64,000 nt of DNA from NCBI GenBank assembly GCA_947499565.1, contig CANMOV010000002.1, positions 703,229-767,228 of the forward strand. The letters are read 5' to 3'. The stretch comes from an uncultured Croceitalea sp. (GTDB lineage: Bacteria; Bacteroidota; Bacteroidia; Flavobacteriales; Flavobacteriaceae). The notes under the pieces were generated by a model. That model searched no databases. It was given only the letters and a program-made list of their open reading frames with translations, and had not been told where the DNA came from. Made by a program: the position numbers and the translations under genes. Below are positions 27,654-36,822 of this stretch, piece by piece. Positions within the stretch are counted from its first letter, which is position 1. The number at the start of each line of letters is the position of its first letter.

Positions 27654-29006
27654 ATGTCTAAAGACATCCGAATTAAAAAAGGGTTGAACATCAACCTCAT
27701 CGGGGCTGCTGAACAAACTACATCCAAGGCTGTTTTAAGCAATGTATATGCCCTTAATCTTGAAGATTTTCACGGAGTTATCCCAAAAATGTTGGTTAAA
27801 GAAGGTGCTGAGGTAAAAGCAGGGGAGCCTATTTTTTACAATAAAAACATTGAAGACATGCGCTTTGTTTCTCCAGTAAGTGGAGAAATCGTTGAAATTG
27901 TAAGAGGAGCAAGACGACGTATCTTAACTTTAAAGATTCTTGCAGACAAGGAACAAAACTATCATGATAATGCTACATTCGATATTGATTCTGCAGATGG
28001 GGAATCAATAAAGAAGGCTTTACTCCAGTCTGGTTGTTGGCCATTTGTTAAACAAAGACCATACGCAATCGTTGCTTATCCAGATGCAACACCAAAATCA
28101 ATCTTCATCTCTGCATATACTACTGCTCCTTTGGCAGCAGACACAGATTATGTTTTAAGAGGTAAAGAAAAAGAATTACAAGCTGCTATTACGGCGCTTG
28201 CAAAAATGACACCAGGACAGGTTCATGTTTCCGTAGGAAATACAGAAACATCACCTTTTACTAATATTAAGGGTATTACTTTACATAAAGTTTCTGGACC
28301 GCATCCTGCTGGCCTTGTTGGAACGCAGATTAATAAACTTGACCCTATTAATAAAGGAGAAGTAGTTTGGACTGTTGCTCCACAAGATTTGATAATTATA
28401 GGAGAGCTTTTGTTAACCGGTAAGTTTAATGCGGAACGCACAGTTGCATTGGCTGGTTCATCAATAAAAGCTCCAAAATATTACACCACTAAAATTGGCG
28501 CTGAAATTTCTACCTTTTTATATGCCAGTGGTGTTAATGAAGATAAATTTCGTTTGATTAATGGTGATGTGTTAACCGGTGCTAAAACTACTCCTGAAGG
28601 TCATCTAGGTTTTTATAATAATACGGTTACTGCAATACCAGAAGGTGATGATTACGAATTCTTTGGTTGGAATAAACCTGTATTTAATAAAATATCATCT
28701 ACAAGAGCCTTAACATTCTCTTGGTTAAACAAGAATAAGAAATACGATTTGGATACTAATACCAACGGGGAACATAGAGCTTTTGTGGTGACTGGTAGAT
28801 ATGAAGAGGTATTTCCATTAGATATTTTTCCATTACAGTTGTTAAAAGCTTGTATGGTTAAAGATTTGGATGAGATGGAGCAGTTAGGTCTTTATGAAGT
28901 AGCTCCAGAAGATTTTGCACTCACAGAATTCATATGTATTTCTAAGCAACCGCACCAGCAGATAATCAGAGAAGGACTCGATTTAATGTATCAAGAAATT
29001 GGATAA
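27654..29006 (+). CDS. nqrA: Na+-translocating NADH:quinone reductase subunit A
   Basis: A 450-residue cytoplasmic-side subunit of the sodium-pumping NQR complex. It opens with KDIRIKKGLNINLIGAAEQ, followed by a biotinyl-lipoyl-like region (KMLVKEGAEVKAGEPIFYNK near 48). The HPAGLVGTQINKLDPINKGE block near 221 is typical of NqrA. First gene of a six-gene operon in the standard A-F order, with spacings of 1-10 bases. The complex oxidises NADH, reduces menaquinone made with UbiE, and exports sodium, a common energy system of marine Bacteroidota. Confidence 0.97.
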   Translation: MSKDIRIKKGLNINLIGAAEQTTSKAVLSNVYALNLEDFHGVIPKMLVKEGAEVKAGEPIFYNKNIEDMRFVSPVSGEIVEIVRGARRRILTLKILADKEQNYHDNATFDIDSADGESIKKALLQSGCWPFVKQRPYAIVAYPDATPKSIFISAYTTAPLAADTDYVLRGKEKELQAAITALAKMTPGQVHVSVGNTETSPFTNIKGITLHKVSGPHPAGLVGTQINKLDPINKGEVVWTVAPQDLIIIGELLLTGKFNAERTVALAGSSIKAPKYYTTKIGAEISTFLYASGVNEDKFRLINGDVLTGAKTTPEGHLGFYNNTVTAIPEGDDYEFFGWNKPVFNKISSTRALTFSWLNKNKKYDLDTNTNGEHRAFVVTGRYEEVFPLDIFPLQLLKACMVKDLDEMEQLGLYEVAPEDFALTEFICISKQPHQQIIREGLDLMYQEIG

Positions 29007-29008
29007 AA

Positions 29009-30268
29009 ATGGGCATGAAAGAAAAATTACATCAGCTTAAATTAAAATATCAGGGTAAAAAAATGGCTCCTGCCTTTAATGCCCTTCATACCTTTTTGTA
29101 CTCACCGAACGAAACTACACACTCTGGAAGTCACGTTCGCGCAGTTGACGATTTAAAAAGGACTATGAATACGGTAATCATGGCATTGGTACCCTGTTTA
29201 TTGTTTGGTATGTTTAATGCAGGTTATCAGCACTATTCAGCAATAAATGGTTTTCCAGCGGAGTTCTCATTATTTGAGCATTTCCTTACTTGGGATAACT
29301 TTTGGCTAGGGGTAATTACCATTTTACCATTAGTTATTGTTTCTTATGGTGTTGGCCTAGTAATCGAATTTATTTTTGCAGTAATAAAAGGACATGAAGT
29401 AGAAGAAGGGTATTTGGTTACAGGAATGTTAGTGCCGCTTATTATACCTGTTGATACACCCCTTTGGATGCTAGCTGTTGCTGTTGCATTTGGTGTGGTT
29501 ATAGGTAAAGAAGTTTTTGGAGGTACAGGAATGAATATTTTAAATCCAGCATTAACTATTAGGGCATTCTTATTCTTTGCGTATCCAACTTGGATGAGTG
29601 GTGATAAAGTTTGGGTGCATGATGCTGTAAATCTAGCAGGAACTGCTGATGCAATTTCTGGTGAAACAATTCTCGGTTATTTAGCGCAAGGCAATACAAG
29701 TGAATTCTCGTATTCGGTTTCGGATATGTTCTTTGGATTCATACCGGGTTCCGTGGGGGAAACATCTACTTTATTAATTCTGCTTGGTGGACTATTCTTA
29801 ATCTTTAGCAAAATAGCAAGTTGGAGAATCATGTTAAGTGCAGTTATAGGTTCCTTAGTGATGGGTTTACTATTTAATGGTGCAGTGGCTTGGGAATGGA
29901 TTCCGGAATACAGTAAATTTTACGGTTTAATGAGTTTTGATTTCTGGAAACACTTGATTGTAGGAGGGCTTGCCTTTGGTATTGTCTATATGGCTACGGA
30001 TCCAGTAACGGGTTCGCAGACTAATAAAGGAAAATGGATTTATGGATTTTTAATTGGATTTATATCCGTAATGATTCGAGTATTTAATCCAGGATATCCA
30101 GAAGGCGTATTCTTGGCAATATTATTAATGAACGTTTTTGCACCTACTATAGATCATTATGTTGTTCAGGGTAATGTGAAAAAACGTATGAAAAGATTAA
30201 AAAACGCAACTATTCTTCCAAAACCTTCTGATGGTAAGGCTGAAGAATTAAAAGTAGAAACCGTTTAG
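29009..30268 (+). CDS. nqrB: Na+-translocating NADH:quinone reductase subunit B
   Basis: A 419-residue integral membrane subunit with about ten hydrophobic segments, which carries covalent FMN and riboflavin and lies in the sodium path. Family marks are GHEVEEGYLVTGMLVPLI near 128 and GKEVFGGTGMNILNPALTIRAF near 166. The expected flavinylation site aligns with SGET at 217-220 (T220), where the well-known motif is SGAT; the third residue is changed. An ApbE-type FMN transferase is encoded downstream. It follows nqrA by two bases. Confidence 0.97.
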   Translation: MGMKEKLHQLKLKYQGKKMAPAFNALHTFLYSPNETTHSGSHVRAVDDLKRTMNTVIMALVPCLLFGMFNAGYQHYSAINGFPAEFSLFEHFLTWDNFWLGVITILPLVIVSYGVGLVIEFIFAVIKGHEVEEGYLVTGMLVPLIIPVDTPLWMLAVAVAFGVVIGKEVFGGTGMNILNPALTIRAFLFFAYPTWMSGDKVWVHDAVNLAGTADAISGETILGYLAQGNTSEFSYSVSDMFFGFIPGSVGETSTLLILLGGLFLIFSKIASWRIMLSAVIGSLVMGLLFNGAVAWEWIPEYSKFYGLMSFDFWKHLIVGGLAFGIVYMATDPVTGSQTNKGKWIYGFLIGFISVMIRVFNPGYPEGVFLAILLMNVFAPTIDHYVVQGNVKKRMKRLKNATILPKPSDGKAEELKVETV

Positions 30269-30270
30269 CT

Positions 30271-31020
30271 ATGGCAATTAATACAGAGAAAAATTCATAT
30301 ACCGTAATTTTTGCGGTAGTAATGGTAATTATTGTTGGATCTATTTTAGCTTTTTTGGCCTCTGGTTTACGACCACAAATAGATGAAAATGAACGTTTTG
30401 AAAAGCAACAAAACATCCTTTATGCAATGGGTGTTAGTGAAAATACTGAAGATAGTGGAGTTAATTTTATACCTACTACCAGTGTTGAAGAAGAATTTTC
30501 AAAATATATCAAGCAACAACTTGTAATTATTGATGGTAAAGCGCAAGAACAGGAAGAGGCTTACTTAATTGACTTAAAAAAGGAAATAAGTGCTCTTAAA
30601 AATAATGAGGAAGCTAGATTGCCTTTATTTATAGGAGAAAAGGATGGTAAAAAATTCTACATTTTGCCTATGTATGGTAAAGGACTTTGGGATGCCATTT
30701 GGGGCTTTATGGCTGTAAACGAAAGTATGACCGTTCAAGGAGTTTATTTTGATCACAAAGGCGAAACTCCAGGTTTAGGAGCCAACATAAAGTTGCGTTA
30801 TTTTATGGATGATTTTACAGGAGAATCTCTTTTAGACGGAAATAGGTATGCTGGTATAGCAGTTGCAAAGGGCAATAATGACCCCTTAAACCAAGATAAA
30901 GAAGATAATGAGGTTGATGCGCTTGCTGGTGCTACAATTACAGGGAATGGTGTCTCGGCAATGATTAAAGAGACTTTGAAAATATACAAACCTTACTTAG
31001 AAACAATCAGAACTAATTAA
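30271..31020 (+). CDS. nqrC: Na+-translocating NADH:quinone reductase subunit C
   Basis: A 249-residue subunit with one N-terminal membrane segment (about 9-33) and a periplasmic FMN-binding domain. The covalent-FMN motif is clear, DALAGATITGNGVS, with the acceptor Thr at 222. The preceding GETPGLGANI segment near 164 is also conserved. Electrons pass from NqrB FMN through this subunit within the complex. It has normal length for the Bacteroidota form and two bases separate it from nqrB. Confidence 0.97.
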   Translation: MAINTEKNSYTVIFAVVMVIIVGSILAFLASGLRPQIDENERFEKQQNILYAMGVSENTEDSGVNFIPTTSVEEEFSKYIKQQLVIIDGKAQEQEEAYLIDLKKEISALKNNEEARLPLFIGEKDGKKFYILPMYGKGLWDAIWGFMAVNESMTVQGVYFDHKGETPGLGANIKLRYFMDDFTGESLLDGNRYAGIAVAKGNNDPLNQDKEDNEVDALAGATITGNGVSAMIKETLKIYKPYLETIRTN

Positions 31021-31021
31021 T

Positions 31022-31669
31022 ATGGCGCTACTTTCAAAAAAAGATGCAAATCTTATATTAGACCCGTTAGCTGATAATAATCCAATTACTATTCAGGTAT
31101 TAGGTATCTGTTCGGCATTGGCTATTACAGCAGAACTAAAAGCTTCTGTTGTTATGTCAATATCAGTGCTTTTTGTTCTTGGTGTAGGTAACGTTGTTAT
31201 TTCCTTAATGCGAAATATTATACCATCAAAAATTCGAATTATTGTTCAACTAATTGTTGTTGCTACACTAGTAATTATAGTTGATCAGGTTCTAAAAGCT
31301 TTTGCTTATGAATTAAGTAAAACCCTTGCGGTATTTGTTGGTTTAATTATTACCAATTGTATTATAATGGGACGTTTTGAAGCTTTTGCCTTAGGTAATG
31401 GTCCTTGGAAATCGTTTTTAGATGGTATCGGTAATGCATTGGGTTATGGAGTTATTCTAATCATCGTTGGATTTTTTAGAGAGTTATTAGGTTCTGGAAC
31501 TTTATTTGGAATACCAGTACTTGGAGATCCAATAGCAAAAACAGGATTGTATGCGACCGGATATGAGAATAATGGATTTATGATTATTCCTCCAGCGGCA
31601 TTAATTGTTGTTGGGGTTATTATTTGGGTACAGCGTTCAAGAAACAAAGCATTAATTGAAGAAGCATAA
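31022..31669 (+). CDS. nqrD: Na+-translocating NADH:quinone reductase subunit D
   Basis: A 215-residue, six-helix membrane subunit, one of the NqrD/NqrE inverted-topology pair that holds an iron centre between them. It opens with LLSKKDANLILDPLADNNPITIQVLGICSALA, the typical NqrD start. The cysteine in the ITNCIIMGRFEAFA segment near 117 is the family's metal-binding half-site. Its ATG follows the nqrC stop by one base. Confidence 0.97.
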   Translation: MALLSKKDANLILDPLADNNPITIQVLGICSALAITAELKASVVMSISVLFVLGVGNVVISLMRNIIPSKIRIIVQLIVVATLVIIVDQVLKAFAYELSKTLAVFVGLIITNCIIMGRFEAFALGNGPWKSFLDGIGNALGYGVILIIVGFFRELLGSGTLFGIPVLGDPIAKTGLYATGYENNGFMIIPPAALIVVGVIIWVQRSRNKALIEEA

Positions 31670-31679
31670 ATAAAAGATT

Positions 31680-32417
31680 ATGTTAGAGCATGTAGAATTA
31701 TTTTTTAAATCCATTTTCATTGACAACATGGTTTTCGCTGTGTTTTTGGGAATGTGTTCGTACTTGGCGGTTTCTAAAAAGGTAAGTACTGCGGTAGGTT
31801 TAGGAGCAGCTGTAATCTTTGTATTGGCTGTTACAGTCCCATTAAATTGGCTATTAGATCAGTATTTATTACAAGATGGTGCCTTAGCTTGGTTAGGTCC
31901 GGAATATGCGGATTATAACTTAAGCTTTTTATCTTTTATCCTGTTTATAGCAACTATTGCAACAATGGTGCAATTGGTAGAGATTGTTGTTGAGAAGTTT
32001 TCTCCATCATTATACAATTCTTTAGGGATATTTCTTCCATTAATTGCTGTAAACTGTGCAATTTTAGGAGGTTCTCTATTTATGCAGGCTAGAGAGATTC
32101 CTACTTTAGGATTGGCATTTAACTATGGGGTAAGCTCTGGTATAGGTTGGTTTTTAGCAATTTTGGCTATTGCTGCTATTCGAGAAAAGATTAGATACTC
32201 AAATGTTCCGGCTCCGTTAAGAGGATTGGGAATTACGTTTATAATTACTGGATTAATGGGTATTGGTTTTCAAAGCTTTGGAGGAATGTTAACTGGTGAT
32301 AATGAACCGCCAGAAGAAACGCCACCTACCACAGCAGAAAAGATTGAAGTAGAGGAAATTAAAAAAGAGATTGAAGATGAAAAAGCAGTCTCTTATAACG
32401 AAGTTAAAAACAAATAA
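31680..32417 (+). CDS. nqrE: Na+-translocating NADH:quinone reductase subunit E with charged C-terminal tail
   Basis: A 245-residue membrane subunit paired with NqrD. It opens with LEHVELFFKSIFIDNMVFAVFLGMCSYLA; the cysteine here and in NCAILGGSLFMQ near 128 are the iron half-sites. The core ends near residue 205. The usual NqrE is about 200 residues, and here a roughly 40-residue tail rich in Glu, Lys and Pro (EETPPTTAEKIEVEEIKKEI) follows. It would face the cytoplasm or periplasm depending on topology. The tail has no known role. Confidence 0.96.
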   Translation: MLEHVELFFKSIFIDNMVFAVFLGMCSYLAVSKKVSTAVGLGAAVIFVLAVTVPLNWLLDQYLLQDGALAWLGPEYADYNLSFLSFILFIATIATMVQLVEIVVEKFSPSLYNSLGIFLPLIAVNCAILGGSLFMQAREIPTLGLAFNYGVSSGIGWFLAILAIAAIREKIRYSNVPAPLRGLGITFIITGLMGIGFQSFGGMLTGDNEPPEETPPTTAEKIEVEEIKKEIEDEKAVSYNEVKNK

Positions 32418-32420
32418 AAA

Positions 32421-33728
32421 ATGATTTTAGCTACAAGTACAGCAGGTACTATACTAATTACAGTAGTTGCTTTTCTAATATTATTATTACTATTAGTAGC
32501 ACTGTTATTATTTACAAAAGAGAAACTGTCTCCATCGGGCCCTGTAACATTAACTATTAACGGTGAAAAGAAAATAGAGGTTTCCTCTGGAGGGACCTTA
32601 TTATCAACTTTAGGGAATCAAAAAGTGTTTTTACCTTCTGCTTGCGGTGGTGGCGGAACTTGTATACAATGTGAATGCCATGTTCTAGCGGGAGGTGGGG
32701 AAGCATTGCCAACCGAAACCCCACATTTTTCACGAAAAGAGTTACAACATGGAGCGCGTTTGGCCTGCCAGGTAAAGGTAAAGCAGGACATGGAAATTAC
32801 CATTCCTGAAGAAGTCTTTGGTATTAAAAAATGGCCAGCTAAAGTTGTTCGTAATTATAATGTAGCATCTTTTATTAAGGAGTTTGTAGTTGAAATTCCT
32901 GAAGATATGGGTTATAAAGCAGGTGGTTATATTCAGATAGAAGTTCCAAAGTGCGAAGTGAAATTTGCAGATATGGATATCACTGCCCACCCTGAAGAGC
33001 ATGAGACTCCAGATAAATTTCAAGCAGAATGGGACAAGTTTAATCTATGGCCTTTGGTAATGAAGAATCCAGAGCTGGTAGAAAGAGCATATTCAATGGC
33101 CTCTTTCCCTGCCGAAGGGAGAGAGATTATGCTGAATGTTCGTATTGCTACACCACCATGGGATCGTTCTAAGAATGGATGGATGGATGTAAACCCTGGT
33201 GTTGCATCATCTTATATTTTTGGCTTAAAACCGGGAGATGATGTGGTGATTTCTGGCCCTTACGGTGAATTTTTTATTAATGAGTCTGATTCTGAAATGC
33301 TATATGTTGGCGGTGGTGCAGGAATGGCTCCTATGAGATCACACTTATATCATTTGTTCAAAACTTTAAAAACAAATAGAAAGGTTTCGTATTGGTATGG
33401 AGGTCGTTCAAAAAGAGAATTGTTTTACTTAGACCATTTTTATCAATTAGAAAAAGACTTTCCAAACTTTAAGTTCTACTTGGCACTTTCTGAGCCAATG
33501 GAGGAAGATAACTGGAAGGTTAAAGAGAATATAGATGCACCAGGTGATGGTTTCGTTGGATTTATACATAATTGTGTTATAGACAACTATTTAAACCATC
33601 ATGAATCACCAGAAGATATTGAGTTGTATTTCTGTGGTCCTCCATTAATGAACCAAGCAGTTCAAAAAATGGGTGAAGATTTTGGAATTCCAGATGAACA
33701 CATCAGATTCGATGATTTCGGTGGATAA
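32421..33728 (+). CDS. nqrF: Na+-translocating NADH:quinone reductase subunit F
   Basis: A 435-residue NADH-oxidising subunit. A single N-terminal membrane helix (about 7-32) is followed by a plant-type 2Fe-2S domain with C75, C81, C84 and C116. A ferredoxin-reductase-like FAD domain (ERAYSMASFP near 218, GVASSYIFGLKPGD near 261) and an NAD-binding domain (YVGGGAGMAPMRSHLYHL near 294, ELYFCGPPLMNQAV near 400) complete it. It takes electrons from NADH into the complex. Last gene of nqrA-F, followed by a strong terminator. Confidence 0.97.
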   Translation: MILATSTAGTILITVVAFLILLLLLVALLLFTKEKLSPSGPVTLTINGEKKIEVSSGGTLLSTLGNQKVFLPSACGGGGTCIQCECHVLAGGGEALPTETPHFSRKELQHGARLACQVKVKQDMEITIPEEVFGIKKWPAKVVRNYNVASFIKEFVVEIPEDMGYKAGGYIQIEVPKCEVKFADMDITAHPEEHETPDKFQAEWDKFNLWPLVMKNPELVERAYSMASFPAEGREIMLNVRIATPPWDRSKNGWMDVNPGVASSYIFGLKPGDDVVISGPYGEFFINESDSEMLYVGGGAGMAPMRSHLYHLFKTLKTNRKVSYWYGGRSKRELFYLDHFYQLEKDFPNFKFYLALSEPMEEDNWKVKENIDAPGDGFVGFIHNCVIDNYLNHHESPEDIELYFCGPPLMNQAVQKMGEDFGIPDEHIRFDDFGG

Positions 33729-33765
33729 GTAATAGACAATTGTAATTTTATAGAATTAAATATTT

Positions 33766-33790
33766 AAGCCGATACCTAAAGTATCGGCTT
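33766..33790 (+). terminator. Intrinsic terminator of the nqr operon
   Basis: A perfect 10-bp stem (AAGCCGATAC / GTATCGGCTT, 5-nt loop) followed by a run of T. The T-run ends at 33794, directly against an ATG, so the hairpin occupies the region where the ribosome would bind for the next gene. Confidence 0.85.
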
Positions 33791-33800
33791 TTTTATGCTG

Positions 33801-34172
33801 ATGGAACAAAGGGAGCTTACAGAACAAGAACTGCATAATTTAGCCATGAATATTGTAGGCAAACAACTTGAAGAAAATGGCTATGAGTTTTTAGCTATTA
33901 ATAGTGAATTAAAAAAGAACCCACAATTTGTTTGTACTAAAGAAAAGAAGTTGAGTTTTGTTGTAGTAAAAAGCATCGAATATCCTGGAGACCCCAAGGA
34001 TATAGAATTCTTTAGAACAGACTTGAACAAGATGAGAGATCATGCTTTAAAGTTTGAAGCACGTACTTTTTATGCAGCAGTTGGTTTGGTTAATGCTAAG
34101 GATTATAACCGTCCAGTAAATTTAAACGAAGATTATATTGTAGACTATGATGGACTTGTTGAGATTAAGTAA
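33801..34172 (+). CDS. Conserved small protein of the nqr-apbE locus
   Basis: A 123-residue soluble protein from ATG 33801; an ATG two codons earlier at 33795 is equally open. The protein is alpha/beta: a helix (TEQELHNLAMNIVGKQLEENGY), then strands FVCTKEKKLSFVVVKSIEY near 48, a helix near 75, and FYAAVGLVNA near 93. No catalytic motif is apparent. It resembles small flavobacterial proteins found beside nqrF and often named after it without evidence. It lies between the nqr terminator and apbE (four bases upstream), so it may be read with apbE. Confidence 0.8.
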   Translation: MEQRELTEQELHNLAMNIVGKQLEENGYEFLAINSELKKNPQFVCTKEKKLSFVVVKSIEYPGDPKDIEFFRTDLNKMRDHALKFEARTFYAAVGLVNAKDYNRPVNLNEDYIVDYDGLVEIK

Positions 34173-34176
34173 TAAA

Positions 34177-35190
34177 ATGACGAGGAATTATATATTTTTT
34201 TTATTGACAGTATTGTTGCTAGGCTGTAAGTCAAAACCAAAATTTATAAAGAATCAAAATGTAGGTTCGGCATTAGGAACCACCTATTCCATAATTTATA
34301 TTTCTAATCAGGAACTTAACTTTCAGAGAGAAATAGATTCTGTGTTCACCGTTTTTAATAATTCGCTTTCAACTTATCATCCTGATTCTGATATTTCAAA
34401 AATCAACAATGGTGACAGCACACTTGTGGTTAATCAAATGTTTAGAGATGTGTTTTTTCAAAGTCAAGTTATTAATGTCGAATCCAATGGTTATTTTGAC
34501 CCTACTGTTGGTGTTTTAGTAGATGCTTGGGGTTTTGGACCAGGGAAGGCATTACATCAATTAGATAGTGTCCAGGTAGATAGCTTAATGCGATATGTAG
34601 GTTGGATGCATATAGGACTCAATAGAGATTATACTATTGCTAAAATGAAACCGGGAATTAAATTTGATTTTAATGCAATTGCTAAGGGATATGCCATAGA
34701 TAGGCTCGGCAAGATGTTAGAAAAGCATAATATCCAAAACTATCTGGTAGAAGTTGGAGGTGAAGTTGTTGCAAAAGGAACTAATCTAATATCTAACAAA
34801 CCATGGACCGTTGGAGTTGATGATCCCAATAATTTTATGAAGCGAGGAACAGCTGCTATAATTCATCTTAAGGATAAAGCCCTTGCTTCTTCAGGTAACT
34901 ATCGAAAGTTCCGGATTGACCCAGAAACTGGAGAGAAATATGTACATACCATAAATCCAAAAACAGGTTATCCTAAAATTTCCAATATACTATCGACAAC
35001 AGTTATTGCTGACTTCTGCATACAAGCAGACGGTTACGCTACCGCATTTATGGCAATGGATTTAGAAGACACCAAAATTTTATTGGAAGAAAAAAAGGGA
35101 GAATTGGAAGCTTTCATTATTTATTTAGATGAAGAGGGAAATACAAAAGAATTTATGACTTTGGGATTCGAAGAAATGGTTGTAAAATAA
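34177..35190 (+). CDS. apbE: FAD:protein FMN transferase (lipoprotein)
   Basis: A 337-residue ApbE-family enzyme that attaches FMN from FAD to Thr residues in NqrB and NqrC. The start is set at ATG 34177, four bases past the upstream stop. It gives a lipoprotein signal with lipobox LLLGC (Cys at about 18). Marks are the STYHPDSDISKINNGD segment, DPTVGVLVDAWGFGP, KFDFNAIAKGYAIDRLGKML, VEVGGEVVAKG and the YVHTINPKTGYP metal/flavin block. It would act on the periplasmic side, where the FMN sites of NqrB and NqrC lie. Its place after nqrA-F supports this partner choice. Confidence 0.95.
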   Translation: MTRNYIFFLLTVLLLGCKSKPKFIKNQNVGSALGTTYSIIYISNQELNFQREIDSVFTVFNNSLSTYHPDSDISKINNGDSTLVVNQMFRDVFFQSQVINVESNGYFDPTVGVLVDAWGFGPGKALHQLDSVQVDSLMRYVGWMHIGLNRDYTIAKMKPGIKFDFNAIAKGYAIDRLGKMLEKHNIQNYLVEVGGEVVAKGTNLISNKPWTVGVDDPNNFMKRGTAAIIHLKDKALASSGNYRKFRIDPETGEKYVHTINPKTGYPKISNILSTTVIADFCIQADGYATAFMAMDLEDTKILLEEKKGELEAFIIYLDEEGNTKEFMTLGFEEMVVK

Positions 35191-35955
35191 TCACTTTTTA
35201 ACCAAAGGAGTAATTTCCCCCTTTGCTAATCGATACTTATTTACTTCATCTATTGATAGTACTGATGTATAGTCAATTTCTTCGACGGTGAAACCTACAT
35301 TTCTTAGTTTATTAAAATAATCCCTACCATAAATACGAACATGGTCGTACTGACCAAATATTTTGGCACGTTCTTTTTTGTCTGTTATAGAATCGTCTTC
35401 AAAAGTTTTATCTCTTTTTAAGTCCTGTGGTATTTGAAATATACCCCATCCACCAGGTTTGAGTACACGATATAGTTCTTCCATTGCTTTTGTATCATTT
35501 GGGATGTGTTCTAAGACATGATTACATAAAATCACATCATAACTATTATCATCGAAAGGAAGGTCGCAAATATCTGCCTTAACATCTGCTATTGGAGAAT
35601 TAAGGTCGGTGGTGGTGTATTCAATGTTTTTTAGTTTTTTAAAACGTTTATGAAATGCCTGTTCCGGTGCAAAATGGAGTAGTTTAAAATTATCCTTAAA
35701 GAAACTAGTTTCATTTTGTAAATAAAGCCAAAGTAATCTGTGGCGTTCTAATGATAGGGTAGAAGGGGATAGGACTCCTTCCCTTGGATTTTCATAACCA
35801 TAGGGTAAAAACTTACGAAACCCTTTACCGTCAATAGGGTCAATATATTTATTGCCGCTGTAATATAATGCCAAAATTGGGCGAACCCAATAGCTAATGG
35901 TTATGAGCCATGGTCTTGGAATTAAATTAAGGAAATATTTAAAAAGTTTTGACAC
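35191..35955 (-). CDS. Class I SAM-dependent methyltransferase
   Basis: A 254-residue methyltransferase of the methyltransf_11 type. The NSYDVILCNHVLEHIPND block near 140 and the RVLKPGGWGIFQIPQ strand near 164 are typical. Motif I is unusual: where most have a Gly-rich loop, this one reads LLHFAPEQ (about 92-99), a variant shared by one subgroup. A long basic N-terminal part (residues 1-75) precedes the fold. Its substrate is unknown. It converges on apbE with stops one base apart and lies two bases after map. Confidence 0.85.
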   Translation of the reverse strand: MSKLFKYFLNLIPRPWLITISYWVRPILALYYSGNKYIDPIDGKGFRKFLPYGYENPREGVLSPSTLSLERHRLLWLYLQNETSFFKDNFKLLHFAPEQAFHKRFKKLKNIEYTTTDLNSPIADVKADICDLPFDDNSYDVILCNHVLEHIPNDTKAMEELYRVLKPGGWGIFQIPQDLKRDKTFEDDSITDKKERAKIFGQYDHVRIYGRDYFNKLRNVGFTVEEIDYTSVLSIDEVNKYRLAKGEITPLVKK

Positions 35956-35957
35956 TG

Positions 35958-36773
35958 TTAAACAGTTTTACTACTTCTAAATTCTTCTTCCTCATTAGAT
36001 GTAATACCTAATGCATCATAAATATATTGAAAGGTAGAAAGTAGTTCCGGTCTGCCATTAATAAGAGCAACATCATGTTCAAAATGTGCACTTGGTTGAT
36101 TATCCGCTGTTAGAATAGTCCAACCGTCTTTAAGTTGCTTTATTCTTTTTGTTCCCATATTAACCATAGGTTCAATAGCTACTACCATTCCGTCCACAAA
36201 CTTTTTACCTCTTCCACGCTTTCCATAGTTGGGCATTTGCGGGTCTTCATGTAGCTCTCTCCCTAAGCCATGACCAACCAATTCACGCACAATACCATAC
36301 CCGTGATTTTCACAATAGTTCTGAATAGCATAACCAACATCACCTACGCGATTTCCTTGTTTAAATTCTCTAATTCCAATATAAAGAGACTCCTTGGTAA
36401 TTTGTAATAGCTTTTTAGTTTCTGCAGCTACCTCACCAACTTCGAAGGTATATGCATGGTCGCCGTAGTAGCCATTTTTTAGGGCGCCACAATCCACAGA
36501 AATTATATCACCTTCTTGTAAGACATCATTGTTTGGGATACCATGAACTACTTGAGCGTTTGGACTCCAATTTAGAGTGTTAGGAAAATCATACATGCCA
36601 AGAAAACCAGGTTCGGCACCTTGTTCTCGAATAAATTCTTCGGCTAGTTTATCCAGTTTTAATGGATTTGCTCCAGGTTTTACTTCTGAAGCTAACATCC
36701 CTAAGGTTCTAGAGACTACTAAAGCGCTTTCGCGCATTAATTCTATCTCTTCTGCACTTTTGATTTTAACCAT
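35958..36773 (-). CDS. map: Type I methionine aminopeptidase
   Basis: A 271-residue metallopeptidase that removes the initiator Met from new proteins. Marks are the substrate His in QVVHGIPNND near 77, then the metal ligands: SVDCGALKNGYYGDHAYTF near 92 (two Asp), GHGLGRELHEDP near 167 (His), AIEPMVNMG near 201 (Glu), and the late Glu in AHFEHDVAL. Length is slightly above the standard form through a C-terminal extension. It shares direction with gpmI and the SAM methyltransferase. Confidence 0.96.
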   Translation of the reverse strand: MVKIKSAEEIELMRESALVVSRTLGMLASEVKPGANPLKLDKLAEEFIREQGAEPGFLGMYDFPNTLNWSPNAQVVHGIPNNDVLQEGDIISVDCGALKNGYYGDHAYTFEVGEVAAETKKLLQITKESLYIGIREFKQGNRVGDVGYAIQNYCENHGYGIVRELVGHGLGRELHEDPQMPNYGKRGRGKKFVDGMVVAIEPMVNMGTKRIKQLKDGWTILTADNQPSAHFEHDVALINGRPELLSTFQYIYDALGITSNEEEEFRSSKTV

Positions 36774-36822
36774 AGCCGCAAAGATAAGAGGAATTGGATT
36801 AATTATTTGCGTTTCCCAAATA

